From Hymenobacter nitidus (GTDB lineage: Bacteria; Bacteroidota; Bacteroidia; Cytophagales; Hymenobacteraceae): a stretch of DNA of 64,000 nt. Position numbers and translations under genes: made by a program. Numbering within the stretch: position 1 is the first letter of the stretch; every line of letters begins with the position of its first letter. The notes beneath the pieces are model-generated. The model had not been told where the DNA came from, searched no databases, and worked only from the letters and a program-made list of their open reading frames with translations. The stretch covers positions 1 to 64,000 of the forward strand of contig NZ_JAJADQ010000003.1 in assembly GCF_020447315.1 (NCBI RefSeq), written 5' to 3'. Shown piece by piece: positions 24,776-32,895 of the stretch.

Positions 24776-25354
24776 TCAATCCAGTTGGATTTCATCTACC
24801 CGCCGAGGGGAGAAATCCACCTTTGGCTCCAGCTTGCCATAGCTCACAAACCGAATACCCTGGTACCGCAAAACGGTAATCCACCTCTCCTTTTTTGTAT
24901 GTCTGTCGATGCGGGCCTGGTATATGTAAGGCGGTTCCCGTAAGTCTTTATTCACATCAATGGCACCATACGCAGCCACGACATCGGCGAACGTGCTTTT
25001 TCCAGGCTGGATTCCTTTGGCCGTGACAATAGCGGCGGCAGGCCTAAAGGCGATGCGGCTTAGCTTATGCGTTTCTTCTTCAACAGTGAAATTTACCCCC
25101 CGCCTTTTGTAGCTGAATGTATAGCCCACAAGACTTTTACTGGTAAAGGACCCACCTTCCCGAAAATGGCCATACTTAATGTTGACCAGTTTTTTCTTCG
25201 AGCTGGGCCAGCCCATTACGCGCTTAATATCTGCCAGGCTGGATTTATTAGTTTGCAGATTCTGGTAAACCGAATCCCCCTGCAATACCTGCTGCCCGGC
25301 AGCAGTCAGGGAGCCGCTAACTAATAAACTACCTAATAGGCCATATTTTATCAT
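24776..25354 (-). CDS. Exported protein of unknown function
   Basis: 192 residues with a Sec signal peptide (MIKYGLLGSLLVSGSLTAAG). Two similar halves follow: QTNKSSLADIKRVMGWPSSKKK and later QPGKSTFADVVAAYGAIDVN, each a short segment of the form (S/T)xADxxxxxG with beta strands after it. The same layout occurs in the protein at 31517-32026 (TTFADLQKVYP). This resembles the repeated small alpha/beta module of SmpA/OmlA-like periplasmic proteins, but that is inference. Composition is more AT-rich than neighbours. Confidence 0.72.
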   Translation of the reverse strand: MIKYGLLGSLLVSGSLTAAGQQVLQGDSVYQNLQTNKSSLADIKRVMGWPSSKKKLVNIKYGHFREGGSFTSKSLVGYTFSYKRRGVNFTVEEETHKLSRIAFRPAAAIVTAKGIQPGKSTFADVVAAYGAIDVNKDLREPPYIYQARIDRHTKKERWITVLRYQGIRFVSYGKLEPKVDFSPRRVDEIQLD

Positions 25355-25507
25355 GCTGCCAAATTGGTTAATCTTTCCCTGCCTGAAAGTATTCCATGCA
25401 AGTGAAAATCATCTCCGCCGGTCCGAATTACTGTATTTACTCTCTGTTTACATGCCGTCCTGATTGTTAGCTCTCGGCTGTACGCTCCCCCAAATCCCAC
25501 CCCACTC

Positions 25508-25731
25508 GTCACAACCGTGACAGGTCCTTTCACCAAGCGCCCCCTGCCTGTCACGACTGTGGCAGGCACCCGGCAAAAGTGCGGAGTGCCCGTCACAGTC
25601 GTGACGGAGGCCCGGCAAAAGCGGCGGGCGCTTATCACGACTGTGACAGGCATTCGGAAAAAGCGGCGGGGGCTTGTCACGACTGTGATGGGCAGGGGCG
25701 GAAAGCGGCGGGCACCTGTCACAATTGGGGC
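25508..25731. repeat. Intergenic tandem array with exact 42-bp period and a palindrome in each unit
   Basis: GTCAC-N4-GTGAC (with minor changes) begins at 25508, 25550, 25592, 25634, 25676 and 25718: six copies at exactly 42-bp spacing. The 28 bp between palindromes are also related (CAGGC, CGGCAAAAGCGGCGGG-like core in units 2-5). Unit 1 and unit 6 are the most diverged. The array fills the middle of a 461-bp gene-free stretch (25355-25815) upstream of the gene at 25816. Because 42 is a multiple of 3, frames stay open on both strands and would encode 14-residue repeats, but these have no start context or known fold. Function unknown. Confidence 0.92.
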
Positions 25732-25815
25732 AAGTGTGTCCCGGTTTGCCCGTTGACTAGCTCAACTATTCTCTCTACCTAGCCGCATCTTTAACCTATT
25801 TATGCCCTTTCGATT

Positions 25816-26523
25816 ATGCTTGCGTTTGAAAAGATTTTTAGCAACTGGTTTGATGATGACAAGCTGAGCTACGCCGACCTCGAAGCCGGCACCCGCGACC
25901 ATCTGGAGCGGCTGCGGAAGGGCAATGACAGGGACCGTTTCGCCGGCCTGATTATCGCTACCGAAACTCGCTACGAGGCGTATTTCGGGCAGCGCAGTCA
26001 GTCGGCTACGGCGCGCAGCACGGGCAAAGGCACCAGCCTCACGCTGGCCGAAGCCATGGAGGCTCTGACCCAGTGGCTGGTGGGCGAAGGCCAAGAAGCT
26101 ATTTACTACAAGCTTAAAAAGGAAGCTGACCGCCTGCGCTTTTTCCCGCGCGGCAACACCGAATACCACCAGGCCAGCCGCGCCGCTTGGCCCGGCCTGC
26201 TGGAGCGGCTTGACACAGCCTTTCAGGACCTGGGCGGCTCGTTCGAGGCCGACGTGAAGACGACTTACGCCACCCACCGCCAAGCCCTGCTGGCGGGCCT
26301 GGCCACCCAGAGCGGGCAGAAAAAGCAACAAGCCGACGCCAGTCTGGGCAGCGCCGCCGAGCGGGCATTGCTTACGCTCCAGCTCTCGCACAACGCCCGT
26401 ACCCTGGGCCTCACCTTCGCCGAGCAGCCCCAGGAAGCGGCCTCGTACTTCGACAAGAAGTACTTCCGGCAGCACAAGGCCAGCCCGGAGAAAGTAGCCG
26501 CCCCGAAACCATCCGTAAACTGA
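25816..26523 (+). CDS. Hypothetical protein, probably helical and cytoplasmic
   Basis: 235 residues, no signal peptide or membrane segment. It is rich in Ala, Gln and charged residues with long predicted helices (TRDHLERLRKGNDRDRFAGL, GEGQEAIYYKLKKEADRLRF, AERALLTLQLSHNARTLG). The N-terminus MLAFEKIFSNWFDDDKLSYA and the C-terminus (YFDKKYFRQHKASPEK) are distinctive, but I recognise no family. It starts 85 bp after the 42-bp palindrome array, so the array could lie in its upstream control region. It ends at a convergent terminator. Confidence 0.75.
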   Translation: MLAFEKIFSNWFDDDKLSYADLEAGTRDHLERLRKGNDRDRFAGLIIATETRYEAYFGQRSQSATARSTGKGTSLTLAEAMEALTQWLVGEGQEAIYYKLKKEADRLRFFPRGNTEYHQASRAAWPGLLERLDTAFQDLGGSFEADVKTTYATHRQALLAGLATQSGQKKQQADASLGSAAERALLTLQLSHNARTLGLTFAEQPQEAASYFDKKYFRQHKASPEKVAAPKPSVN

Positions 26524-26542
26524 AGCGGCTGGCAGCAGCAAA

Positions 26543-26582
26543 AAAACGGCCCCGGCTGCAGTGCGCAACCGGGGTCGTTTTT
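26543..26582. terminator. Bidirectional terminator
   Basis: 13-bp stem AAAACGGCCCCGG / CCGGGGTCGTTTT with one G-T pair; A-rich and T-rich flanks serve both convergent genes. Confidence 0.82.
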
Positions 26583-26605
26583 ATTATTTGCTCACTACAG
26601 TATGG

Positions 26606-27370
26606 TTAGTGCTTGTCATAGACGTCTTTAAATCGAAGCATCTCCCATATTCTTCGTTCGTTGTTGTTGGGAAAGCCACAATTAGGGGCAAAATCATCGG
26701 CCTCCTTAAACGTTCCGAACATTCTGTCCCACCACGTTATATCACCGTAATTGTATTTATGAACACCCAGCTGATGATGAATAGAATGGTGTTCGGGCCT
26801 TTGCAAAAAGTAGCCAAACCATTTAGGCGTCCTGATATTTGAGTGATAGAAATACTCACCGGTAGCACCAAAAAAGGAAGTCCAGGCGGCGGCCTCCGCC
26901 GTAGCACCAAAAATGAAGAACAGAAAAAAACTGGTAATGACGGAGTCTGCCAGTATTTCAACAGGGTGCTTATAGAACGAGGTCAACAGTTCTATCCTGG
27001 TCGGACTATGATGAATTTGGTGAAAAACAACCCAAAATCCATTGGCGTGCCGTAAACGATGCCACCAATAGAAAACGAAGGTTCCAAAGAACCAGTAGAC
27101 AAATCCCTCGGTAATCGGGGTGTGCCAATTCCCAAGCTGCAGTAAAGAATACTGCCTGAAGTATGTATTCCATGTCAAACCACCGATTCCAATAAGCGTG
27201 ATTTGAACAATATTCATAAGTATAGACCGAAGATACCAGCCCTTCGTCTCAGGAAGCTCCCTGCCGGGAAACCTTCGTTCCAAAGTAAAAAACACCAAAG
27301 TCGATACAAGAATCAGGATTACCTGAATTCCCTGCGTTGCCAAAATTTTGCTAACACTTATCTCATTCAT
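26606..27370 (-). CDS. Fatty acid hydroxylase/sterol desaturase-family membrane enzyme
   Basis: 254 residues with the di-iron histidine clusters of the superfamily: HRLRH (His104-His108), HQIHH (117-121), EHHSIHH and later HKYNYGDITWWDRMFGTF. Hydrophobic helices flank them (IQVILILVSTLVFFTL, FVYWFFGTFVFYWW). Members use O2 to hydroxylate or desaturate lipids, sterols or carotenoids; the substrate is not predictable. Base composition is clearly more AT-rich than the surrounding genes, suggesting later acquisition. A second, unrelated-looking family member lies at 58189. Confidence 0.92.
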   Translation of the reverse strand: MNEISVSKILATQGIQVILILVSTLVFFTLERRFPGRELPETKGWYLRSILMNIVQITLIGIGGLTWNTYFRQYSLLQLGNWHTPITEGFVYWFFGTFVFYWWHRLRHANGFWVVFHQIHHSPTRIELLTSFYKHPVEILADSVITSFFLFFIFGATAEAAAWTSFFGATGEYFYHSNIRTPKWFGYFLQRPEHHSIHHQLGVHKYNYGDITWWDRMFGTFKEADDFAPNCGFPNNNERRIWEMLRFKDVYDKH

Positions 27371-27546
27371 AGAACGGCGGCTTACAGAGTATCAGGAACT
27401 GTTTTGAAGATTTCGTGAAATTATCACCAGCAAAAGGATGCGAGTTAATTAACCAAAAAACTCTATTTTTTATTATAGCAAGATACTTAAGTCGCGCGCT
27501 GCAGCCGGAGCCGTTCCAAATTTATAGAAGTCGTTTTGGTTGTGGG

Positions 27547-28026
27547 CTAAGGCCCGTTTCCATTTTCCAGTCGGCTGATGATAAATGCATCATCCTGGTC
27601 AGCTTTCCAGTCAGCGAAAGGATAGAGAGCCTGGTTGACAATTACAAAAAAGGGCTGGCCGCGGTGCTTACTGATGACATCTTGCAATTCAGCAGACAGA
27701 TTGTACATAAGCGGCTCCTGCATCGGCAATGTTATCAGCAGATAGTTCTTTTGAGCCGCCTCGATTACCGCTGGGCTTTTAATAATACCCCACCCCAGCT
27801 GCTGATTCGCCTTCAGATCATTCTGCACGAAAGCCAGCAGGTACAATCTCTTATCGGCGGCTGTAGCAGCTCCGGAATCCTGAGTGATACACGCCGCAGC
27901 GCTTGTGATACTGGTGTAGGTACTATAGCAACACGCACAACTGGTAACGCCCCTTTTATTAAGAAGCAAACAGCCCGGCAAGCCTAATAGCAACAGACAG
28001 AAAAAAAGAATTCTGCTCATGTTCAA
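27547..28026 (-). CDS. Lipoprotein with a thioredoxin-like fold lacking the CxxC motif
   Basis: 159 residues. Lipobox GLPGC at about residue 19 follows a hydrophobic signal. The mature part reads like a thioredoxin-fold protein (LYLLAFVQNDLKANQQLGWG, VIEAAQKNYLLITLPMQEP, HRGQPFFVIVNQALYPFADW), but the redox CxxC site is replaced by GWGIIK. Several cysteines lie in the linker just after the lipobox (TSCACC). A start at 28020 (MSRIL) is also possible. The fold assignment is inference from pattern only. Low GC like the gene at 26606. Confidence 0.68.
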   Translation of the reverse strand: MNMSRILFFCLLLLGLPGCLLLNKRGVTSCACCYSTYTSITSAAACITQDSGAATAADKRLYLLAFVQNDLKANQQLGWGIIKSPAVIEAAQKNYLLITLPMQEPLMYNLSAELQDVISKHRGQPFFVIVNQALYPFADWKADQDDAFIISRLENGNGP

Positions 28027-28108
28027 TTTCTACAAATACACCGCCTGATACCGTTTTTGGTCAGAAAGTGAGTGGGACCAGGGGCGGCTGGCGGGCAAAA
28101 TATACGTC

Positions 28109-29701
28109 TTATTCCAGCGCAATAATCCGCGCCACGCCAACCTGCGCCAGAAAAACCGGGTCGTGCGACACGACCAGCAGCGTGCCCTGGTAGTCGTTGA
28201 GGGCCGCCGTCAGAATTCCGATGTTCTGGAGGTCGAGGTTGTTGGTGGGCTCGTCGAGGACGATGATGTCGGGGGCCTGCTGGCCGATGGTGAGGCAGCA
28301 GAGCAGCAGGCGCATCTTTTCACCGCCGCTCAGGGCACGGCCGGGCTTGTCCCACTCGTCTTTGCCAAAGAGAAAACGGCTCAGCCGGATTTTCACCTCG
28401 TGCTCCTGCAGGCCGGCCACGTTGAAGCGCTGGGCCTGTGCGTACACGGTCAGCTGGTTGTCAAGCAGGGAGTATTCCTGGTCGATGTACACTGTTTTGT
28501 TGCCGGCGGCCCGGTACAGCGTCCCCGACTGCGGCTCGGCCGCCCCGATGATAAGCTGGATGAGCGTGGTTTTGCCCGAGCCGTTCAAGCCCTTCAAAGC
28601 AATCCGCTCCCCGCTCGTAATCTGAAAGCTCAGGGGCCGGGGCCACAGCGGCTGCGGCCCGTAGCCGTAGTTGATGGCCGTGGCCGTCACCAGGATTTTG
28701 CCGGTGTGCAGCCCCGACGAGTCGAAGCCAAACTTCATCTTGTCCGTGTCGGGCAGTTCCTGGCGCAAGTCGCTTAGTTCCTGGGCAATGCCGCCCAGCT
28801 TCTCGGCGTGCACGCTTTTGAGGCGGGAAGAGGTTTTCTCGGCGTTGTTGCGCAGCGTGTTCAGCATGATGGTGGGCACGCCGGCCTTCTCCTGCTTTTT
28901 CCTGCCGCGCGCGTCCAGCTTCTGCTGCCGCTCGGCGGTTTCGCGCTCCACGTCCCGGGCTTTGCGCAGGGCTTTTTCCTTGCTGCGCACGTCCTCGCTC
29001 AAGGCCTGGCTTTCCAGCTGCTTCTGCGCCTGATAAAAGTCGAAGTTGCCCCCGTACACCGCCAGGCCGCGCCGGCTCAGCTCGCACACCGAATCCAGCA
29101 GGTTCAGCAGCGTCCGGTCGTGCGACACGACCAGCAGCGTGCTTTGGGTTGTCCGGATAAAGTCGTAGAGCCGCTGCCGGCCGGCCGTGTCCAGATGGTT
29201 GCTGGGCTCATCGAGCAGCACAATTTCGGGCTGGTGTAGGGTAATGCCGGCCAGAAACACCTTCGTTTTCTGCCCGCCGCTGAGCGTCGCCATCGGCTGC
29301 GTCAGCTCCAGCCCGGCCAGGTCCCACTGGGCCAAGGCCTCCGTGCACCGCTCCTCGATGGTCCAGTCGTCGTTGAGCGCGGCAAGGTTGGCCTCGGTGA
29401 CGGTGCCGGCTAGGATTTCGTGCAGGGCCAGCCGCTTTGGCTCTATGCGCAGGGCCTGGGCAATGGTCAGGTCGTTGAACTGCCCGAAGATCTGGGGCAC
29501 GTAGTACGGCGCGGCCTCCAGCCGGACCACACCGCTGGCCGGGGCCAGCTCGCCGGCCAGAATGCGCAGCAAGGTTGATTTGCCGGCGCCGTTGTTGCCG
29601 ATCAGGGCAATCTTCTGATGCCGGCCAACGCTCAGCTGTAGGGAATCGAACAGAACATCCCGGTTGGGATGGGCGTAGGCAACGCTTTGTAAAACCAGCA
29701 T
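28109..29701 (-). CDS. ABC-F family ATP-binding protein (tandem ABC ATPase)
   Basis: 530 residues with two ABC domains and no membrane segments. Domain 1 has Walker A GNNGAGKSTLL, signature LSGGQKTKVFLAG and Walker B VLLDEPSNHLD. Domain 2 has NGSGKTTLIQLI, LSGGEKMRLLLC and IIVLDEPTNNLD. A charged coiled linker (about 230-310) separates them. ABC-F proteins act on the ribosome, as translation factors or antibiotic-resistance factors; which applies here is open. The start at 29701 (MLVLQSVAYAHPNRDVLF) matches the family; an in-frame ATG at 29752 would add a hydrophobic extension. A -7 box 125 bp upstream implies a leader of about 118 nt. Confidence 0.93.
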   Translation of the reverse strand: MLVLQSVAYAHPNRDVLFDSLQLSVGRHQKIALIGNNGAGKSTLLRILAGELAPASGVVRLEAAPYYVPQIFGQFNDLTIAQALRIEPKRLALHEILAGTVTEANLAALNDDWTIEERCTEALAQWDLAGLELTQPMATLSGGQKTKVFLAGITLHQPEIVLLDEPSNHLDTAGRQRLYDFIRTTQSTLLVVSHDRTLLNLLDSVCELSRRGLAVYGGNFDFYQAQKQLESQALSEDVRSKEKALRKARDVERETAERQQKLDARGRKKQEKAGVPTIMLNTLRNNAEKTSSRLKSVHAEKLGGIAQELSDLRQELPDTDKMKFGFDSSGLHTGKILVTATAINYGYGPQPLWPRPLSFQITSGERIALKGLNGSGKTTLIQLIIGAAEPQSGTLYRAAGNKTVYIDQEYSLLDNQLTVYAQAQRFNVAGLQEHEVKIRLSRFLFGKDEWDKPGRALSGGEKMRLLLCCLTIGQQAPDIIVLDEPTNNLDLQNIGILTAALNDYQGTLLVVSHDPVFLAQVGVARIIALE

Positions 29702-29825
29702 AATTTCTTTCTTCAAACACACGAATACCAGGAGCAAGCCGCTTGGCGACATGGCTACCTGCTTCCTTCTGAAAGAAATTACCTATTACATAGAGTGCGT
29801 TTAGTGCGCTGCGGGGATACGGCGG

Positions 29826-29833
29826 CAAAGTTA
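29826..29833 (-). promoter_or_regulatory. -7 box for the ABC-F gene
   Basis: Minus strand TAACTTTG matches TAnnTTTG, 125 bp before the ATG at 29701. It lies just past the methyltransferase stop codon, making the ABC-F gene separately transcribable. Confidence 0.45.
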
Positions 29834-29860
29834 AGCAGAACTTTCGGGGACGTCCAACGG

Positions 29861-30706
29861 CTACTTCTGCCCGCTCACGACCACCGTACCGTAGTCGAGG
29901 GCGGAGCGGCCGTCGGCGCACTGGCTGTCGACGACGGCAAAGGCCTCGCGCTTGATTTTCTCCGTGGTAGCCGCATCGGCTTTGCTCAGGGCAAACACCA
30001 CGGGGGCCGCCACTTCGTTCATGAAGCGCCAGTAGTTTTCCTTACTGCCGCAGGTCAGCTGGCCGGTCAGTTCTTTTTCCGAAATGCCGTGCAGACCGGC
30101 CTGCTCAAACAGGCTGGCCAGAAAGCCGGGGCTGCCGCACCGAAACATACCCGGAGCGCCGGGCGGCGGCGCGGGCAGGTCCATATTCCGGCTGATGGTG
30201 CCCATAATGGCCGTAATCCAGGCGTTTTTCTCGGGCACGCTCCACACGGCGGCGGCTATGCGGCCACTCGGCTTCAGCACCCGCACCATTTCGCGGGCGG
30301 CCAGCTGCATATCCGGGAAAAACATGAAGCCAAACCGGCAGCTCACGGCATCAAAGGATTCGTCGGGGAAGGGCAGCGCACAGACGTCGCACACCACGGT
30401 TTCGTAGTTGGTGATGCCTTTGCGGCGGGCATTGTCGCGGGCTACCGCCAGCATATTTTCGGCCAGGTCGGTGATGACGACTTCGCCGTGGCTCACCAGG
30501 CCGGCAATGGTCAGGCCGGGCTCCCCGGTCCCGGCGGCCACATCCAGCACCCGGTCCGTTTCCCGCAGGTCCAGGGCCCGGATGATTTCGTCGCCCATGG
30601 GTTTGAGCCAGTGCATGGTGAAGTCGTCCCACTTCTGCCACCCCGCCGAAAACCGGTTCCAGGTCTCCTTCTGCTGCTCCCGAATTTGCTCCAATTGTGC
30701 TTCCAT
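29861..30706 (-). CDS. Class I SAM-dependent methyltransferase
   Basis: 281 residues with Rossmann motif I VLDVAAGTGEPGLTIA (about 52-67), motif II VITDLAENML, motif III VCDVCALPFPDESFDAVSCR and post-motif RVLKPSGRIAAAVW. This is the UbiE/COQ5-like type used on quinones, lipids or small metabolites. The methyl acceptor cannot be assigned. It is upstream of, and on the same strand as, the ABC-F gene. Confidence 0.9.
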   Translation of the reverse strand: MEAQLEQIREQQKETWNRFSAGWQKWDDFTMHWLKPMGDEIIRALDLRETDRVLDVAAGTGEPGLTIAGLVSHGEVVITDLAENMLAVARDNARRKGITNYETVVCDVCALPFPDESFDAVSCRFGFMFFPDMQLAAREMVRVLKPSGRIAAAVWSVPEKNAWITAIMGTISRNMDLPAPPPGAPGMFRCGSPGFLASLFEQAGLHGISEKELTGQLTCGSKENYWRFMNEVAAPVVFALSKADAATTEKIKREAFAVVDSQCADGRSALDYGTVVVSGQK

Positions 30707-30860
30707 ATTTTGTAGCCTTAAGTGGTAAAACAGTCACGACACATCCTCCTTCCTCGCCTGGCACTACCAAGCGGCCCAACGCCACCGGGGCGCGGCCGCT
30801 GCAGCCGGCTGCTCAGTACATAATATACAAAAAAACAGATGTTAATCAGCCGTCCGGCGC

Positions 30861-31457
30861 TTAGTGCAGGCAGCCAACAAACAGGCTCGACTTGATCTTG
30901 AACACGTTCCGGCTGGCGGGCCGCAGCACGGCCAAGGCGCTATCGGCTGTAGCCTCCCGCTCATAAATACCGGTTATCAGGGCTATGGTCTGCTTGCCGG
31001 CCGCCGACTGATACGCCTCCAGGTATTCCAGGCTGAGGCTGTGGGCCGGAAACCGCCGCATAGTGTATTCGCCGGCATACATTTCGTCGCTCGACGTATC
31101 GGGCAGAATTATCCGGTTTTTGGCCGGGTCATAGTAACGGCCCAGCGTGTCGATACCGATGGCAAACTGCTGGTTCAGGGTCAGCATTTTACGGTGCAGT
31201 GCCGCGTAGGAAAGGCTGGTGTCGGCCACTACCACGTAGTAGGTTTCGTACTCGGCAGCGGCGCTGTCGGCCGGCGCGGGCGGTGTTTCTGCCGCTGCTG
31301 CCGGCCCCGGGTTGGAGGCCCTGACGGCGCGGGGCGGGTTAGCGGCGGGGGCTACTGCTGCACTCCCGGCTTTTTGGGTGGGAGCTGAGGTAGTGTTTGG
31401 CTGGCAGGCAACTAAGGCACATACCCCCAGAAGCAGTGCGGGCAGCTGTTTTATCAT
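30861..31457 (-). CDS. Lipoprotein of unknown function
   Basis: 198 residues. Signal with lipobox ALVAC (Cys at about residue 18), then an Ala/Pro/Ser-rich linker of about 50 residues (PTQKAGSAAVAPAANPPRAV, PPAPADSAAA), then a compact domain (YYVVVADTSLSYAALHRKML through YERE..ADSALAVLRPASRN), ending LFVGCLH. No named family recognised. The domain may be a periplasmic SPOR-like fold, as judged only from the VVVADTSLSYAAL and ADSALAVLRP pattern. Confidence 0.75.
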   Translation of the reverse strand: MIKQLPALLLGVCALVACQPNTTSAPTQKAGSAAVAPAANPPRAVRASNPGPAAAAETPPAPADSAAAEYETYYVVVADTSLSYAALHRKMLTLNQQFAIGIDTLGRYYDPAKNRIILPDTSSDEMYAGEYTMRRFPAHSLSLEYLEAYQSAAGKQTIALITGIYEREATADSALAVLRPASRNVFKIKSSLFVGCLH

Positions 31458-31516
31458 CGTGGTGCTGGTAGTGGCGGGGATAAATATAGGGGAAGGGCGG
31501 ATGGCTGGCTACCGCT

Positions 31517-32026
31517 TTAGCACGGCTCCCAGAATTCGAGCTGGGCCAGCCGGCCGCGCTCGAAGTAGAGCCGCACCTGTCCCTCACACTCCTTGCAGGG
31601 CGCCAGCACAACCAGCTGCCCCTGCGGGGTTTTGGTGGCGGCTTTGGTGGCAGCCGGGTACACTTTCTGCAGGTCGGCAAAGGTCGTTTGGCCGGACAGC
31701 TTGATGCGCGGCGTTTGGTAGGACAGCTTGCCGGTTCTGAAATCCAGGATCATCAGATCGGCTTTAGCGTCGTAGATATAGAACTCCGTCTTGCCGTAGC
31801 AGTACACCTGCTGCACGTTGGCTTCGCTCTGCGCTTCGGTCAGGCCGCACTCGTAGTCGGCAGTCCGGATGCGGGTGGGCTTGCCAAACTGCCGGAGCAC
31901 CTGCTGCCTGGTAGAAAACGTAGGCAGCGTGGCGTTTACCGCAGATTTGGCCGGGTCCAGCACCGGCAGATTGATCTGACCGAAGGCACTGGTGCTAAGC
32001 AACGTAAGGGCAACGAGTAAGCGCAT
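31517..32026 (-). CDS. Exported protein of unknown function, related in layout to 24776-25354
   Basis: 169 residues with a signal peptide (MRLLVALTLLSTSAFGQ). Two short modules are visible: STRQQVLRQFGKPTRIR and GQTTFADLQKVYPAATK, the same pattern as in the exported protein at 24776. Four cysteines (ECGLTE, VYCYGK, APCKEC) may form disulfides. Secreted to the periplasm; function unknown. Confidence 0.75.
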   Translation of the reverse strand: MRLLVALTLLSTSAFGQINLPVLDPAKSAVNATLPTFSTRQQVLRQFGKPTRIRTADYECGLTEAQSEANVQQVYCYGKTEFYIYDAKADLMILDFRTGKLSYQTPRIKLSGQTTFADLQKVYPAATKAATKTPQGQLVVLAPCKECEGQVRLYFERGRLAQLEFWEPC

Positions 32027-32109
32027 AGAGTGGTGGCGGAAATAAGAATAGCCAAGGAAAACGGGAGCAATATGCGCAGAAAACCAGGCTTGCGGCAGCG
32101 CCGGGAAAG

Positions 32110-32117
32110 TACCTTTG
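32110..32117 (+). promoter_or_regulatory. -7 box next to the start codon of the DUF481-like gene
   Basis: TACCTTTG ends only 10 bp before the ATG at 32128, so the transcript would have almost no leader if that start is used. With ATG 32152 the leader would be about 28 nt. Confidence 0.5.
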
Positions 32118-32127
32118 CCACTTCGCT

Positions 32128-32883
32128 ATGTACTTCTTGCGCCCTGTCCGGATGTTTTTTCGCAGTCTGCTTCTGCCTGTTTGCCTGGTTCTATGGGCGG
32201 CGTTACCCGCCCGGGCCCAGAAGCCCGACACCACCCTCATTCGCTACAGCGGACAGCTGGCGGGCCAGTATTCGGCCGGGGGCGTCAACCGGGCGCTGTT
32301 TTCGACCTCCCACTCGGCGACGCTGCTGCGCGGCCTGCACTTTGGCGCGCCCCTGACGGGCAGCTTTCTGTATGGCAAGCAGGATGGGCGGCTGCGGGAG
32401 CGGGAATGGGTGTTCAATGCGACGCCCTACTACTGGAAAGGCCGGTTCCGGTTCTATGGCATCGGGGGCTACGAGCGCAGCAACCTGCGCGGCATCAACA
32501 ACCGGTTTCAGCTGGGCCTGGGGCCGGGCTGGGCCTTCTACTCCGATTCGCTGGGGCGGGAAGTAGCCGTCAGCAACCTGCTGATTCGGGAGGCGACCTA
32601 CTTCCAGGGCGGCACCGAGCGGCGCGTGTCGCGCAGTTCCACGCGGCTGAAGGTGGTATATTCCTACCGCGTATTCTCGCTGAATTCTACCACGCTCTAC
32701 CAGCCCAATCTGGCCAATACCGCCGACTACCGCGCGACCCAGCTTACCACCCTGGCCCTGCGCCTGAGTTCGCGCTTTGCCATTACGGGCACCTATACCT
32801 ACACCTTCGAAAGCCGGGTGCTGGAAGGCAAGCCTACTGACAACACCAACGTGACGGTGGGCGTGGCCTTCAGCACCAAATAG
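32128..32883 (+). CDS. Outer-membrane beta-barrel-like protein (DUF481-like)
   Basis: 251 residues with a signal peptide (ending PARAQ) and alternating beta strands, each closed by aromatic residues (FNATPYYWKGRFRFYGIGGY, RFQLGLGPGWAFYSD, RLKVVYSYRVFSLN, ITGTYTYTFESRV, VTVGVAFSTK). This pattern and a C-terminal strand ending VAFSTK fit a small barrel of the YdiY/DUF481 type. Starts possible at 32128 (MYFLRPVRMFFRS) or 32152 (MFFRSLLLP); the second gives a standard signal peptide and a longer leader. The product probably sits in the outer membrane; function unknown. Confidence 0.8.
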   Translation: MYFLRPVRMFFRSLLLPVCLVLWAALPARAQKPDTTLIRYSGQLAGQYSAGGVNRALFSTSHSATLLRGLHFGAPLTGSFLYGKQDGRLREREWVFNATPYYWKGRFRFYGIGGYERSNLRGINNRFQLGLGPGWAFYSDSLGREVAVSNLLIREATYFQGGTERRVSRSSTRLKVVYSYRVFSLNSTTLYQPNLANTADYRATQLTTLALRLSSRFAITGTYTYTFESRVLEGKPTDNTNVTVGVAFSTK

Positions 32884-32895
32884 GGCCACTGGCGT

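Noticed and set aside
25508..25731. CRISPR array
   Set aside because: The segments between palindromes are related to each other rather than unique, the conserved part is short and no cas genes are nearby.
25517..25756. Protein with 14-residue repeats encoded by the 42-bp array
   Set aside because: Both strands are open because the period is a multiple of 3; composition is extreme and there is no supported start or family.
27415..27987. 190-codon plus-strand frame
   Set aside because: Antisense to the lipoprotein at 27547-28026, which has a lipobox and a plausible fold.
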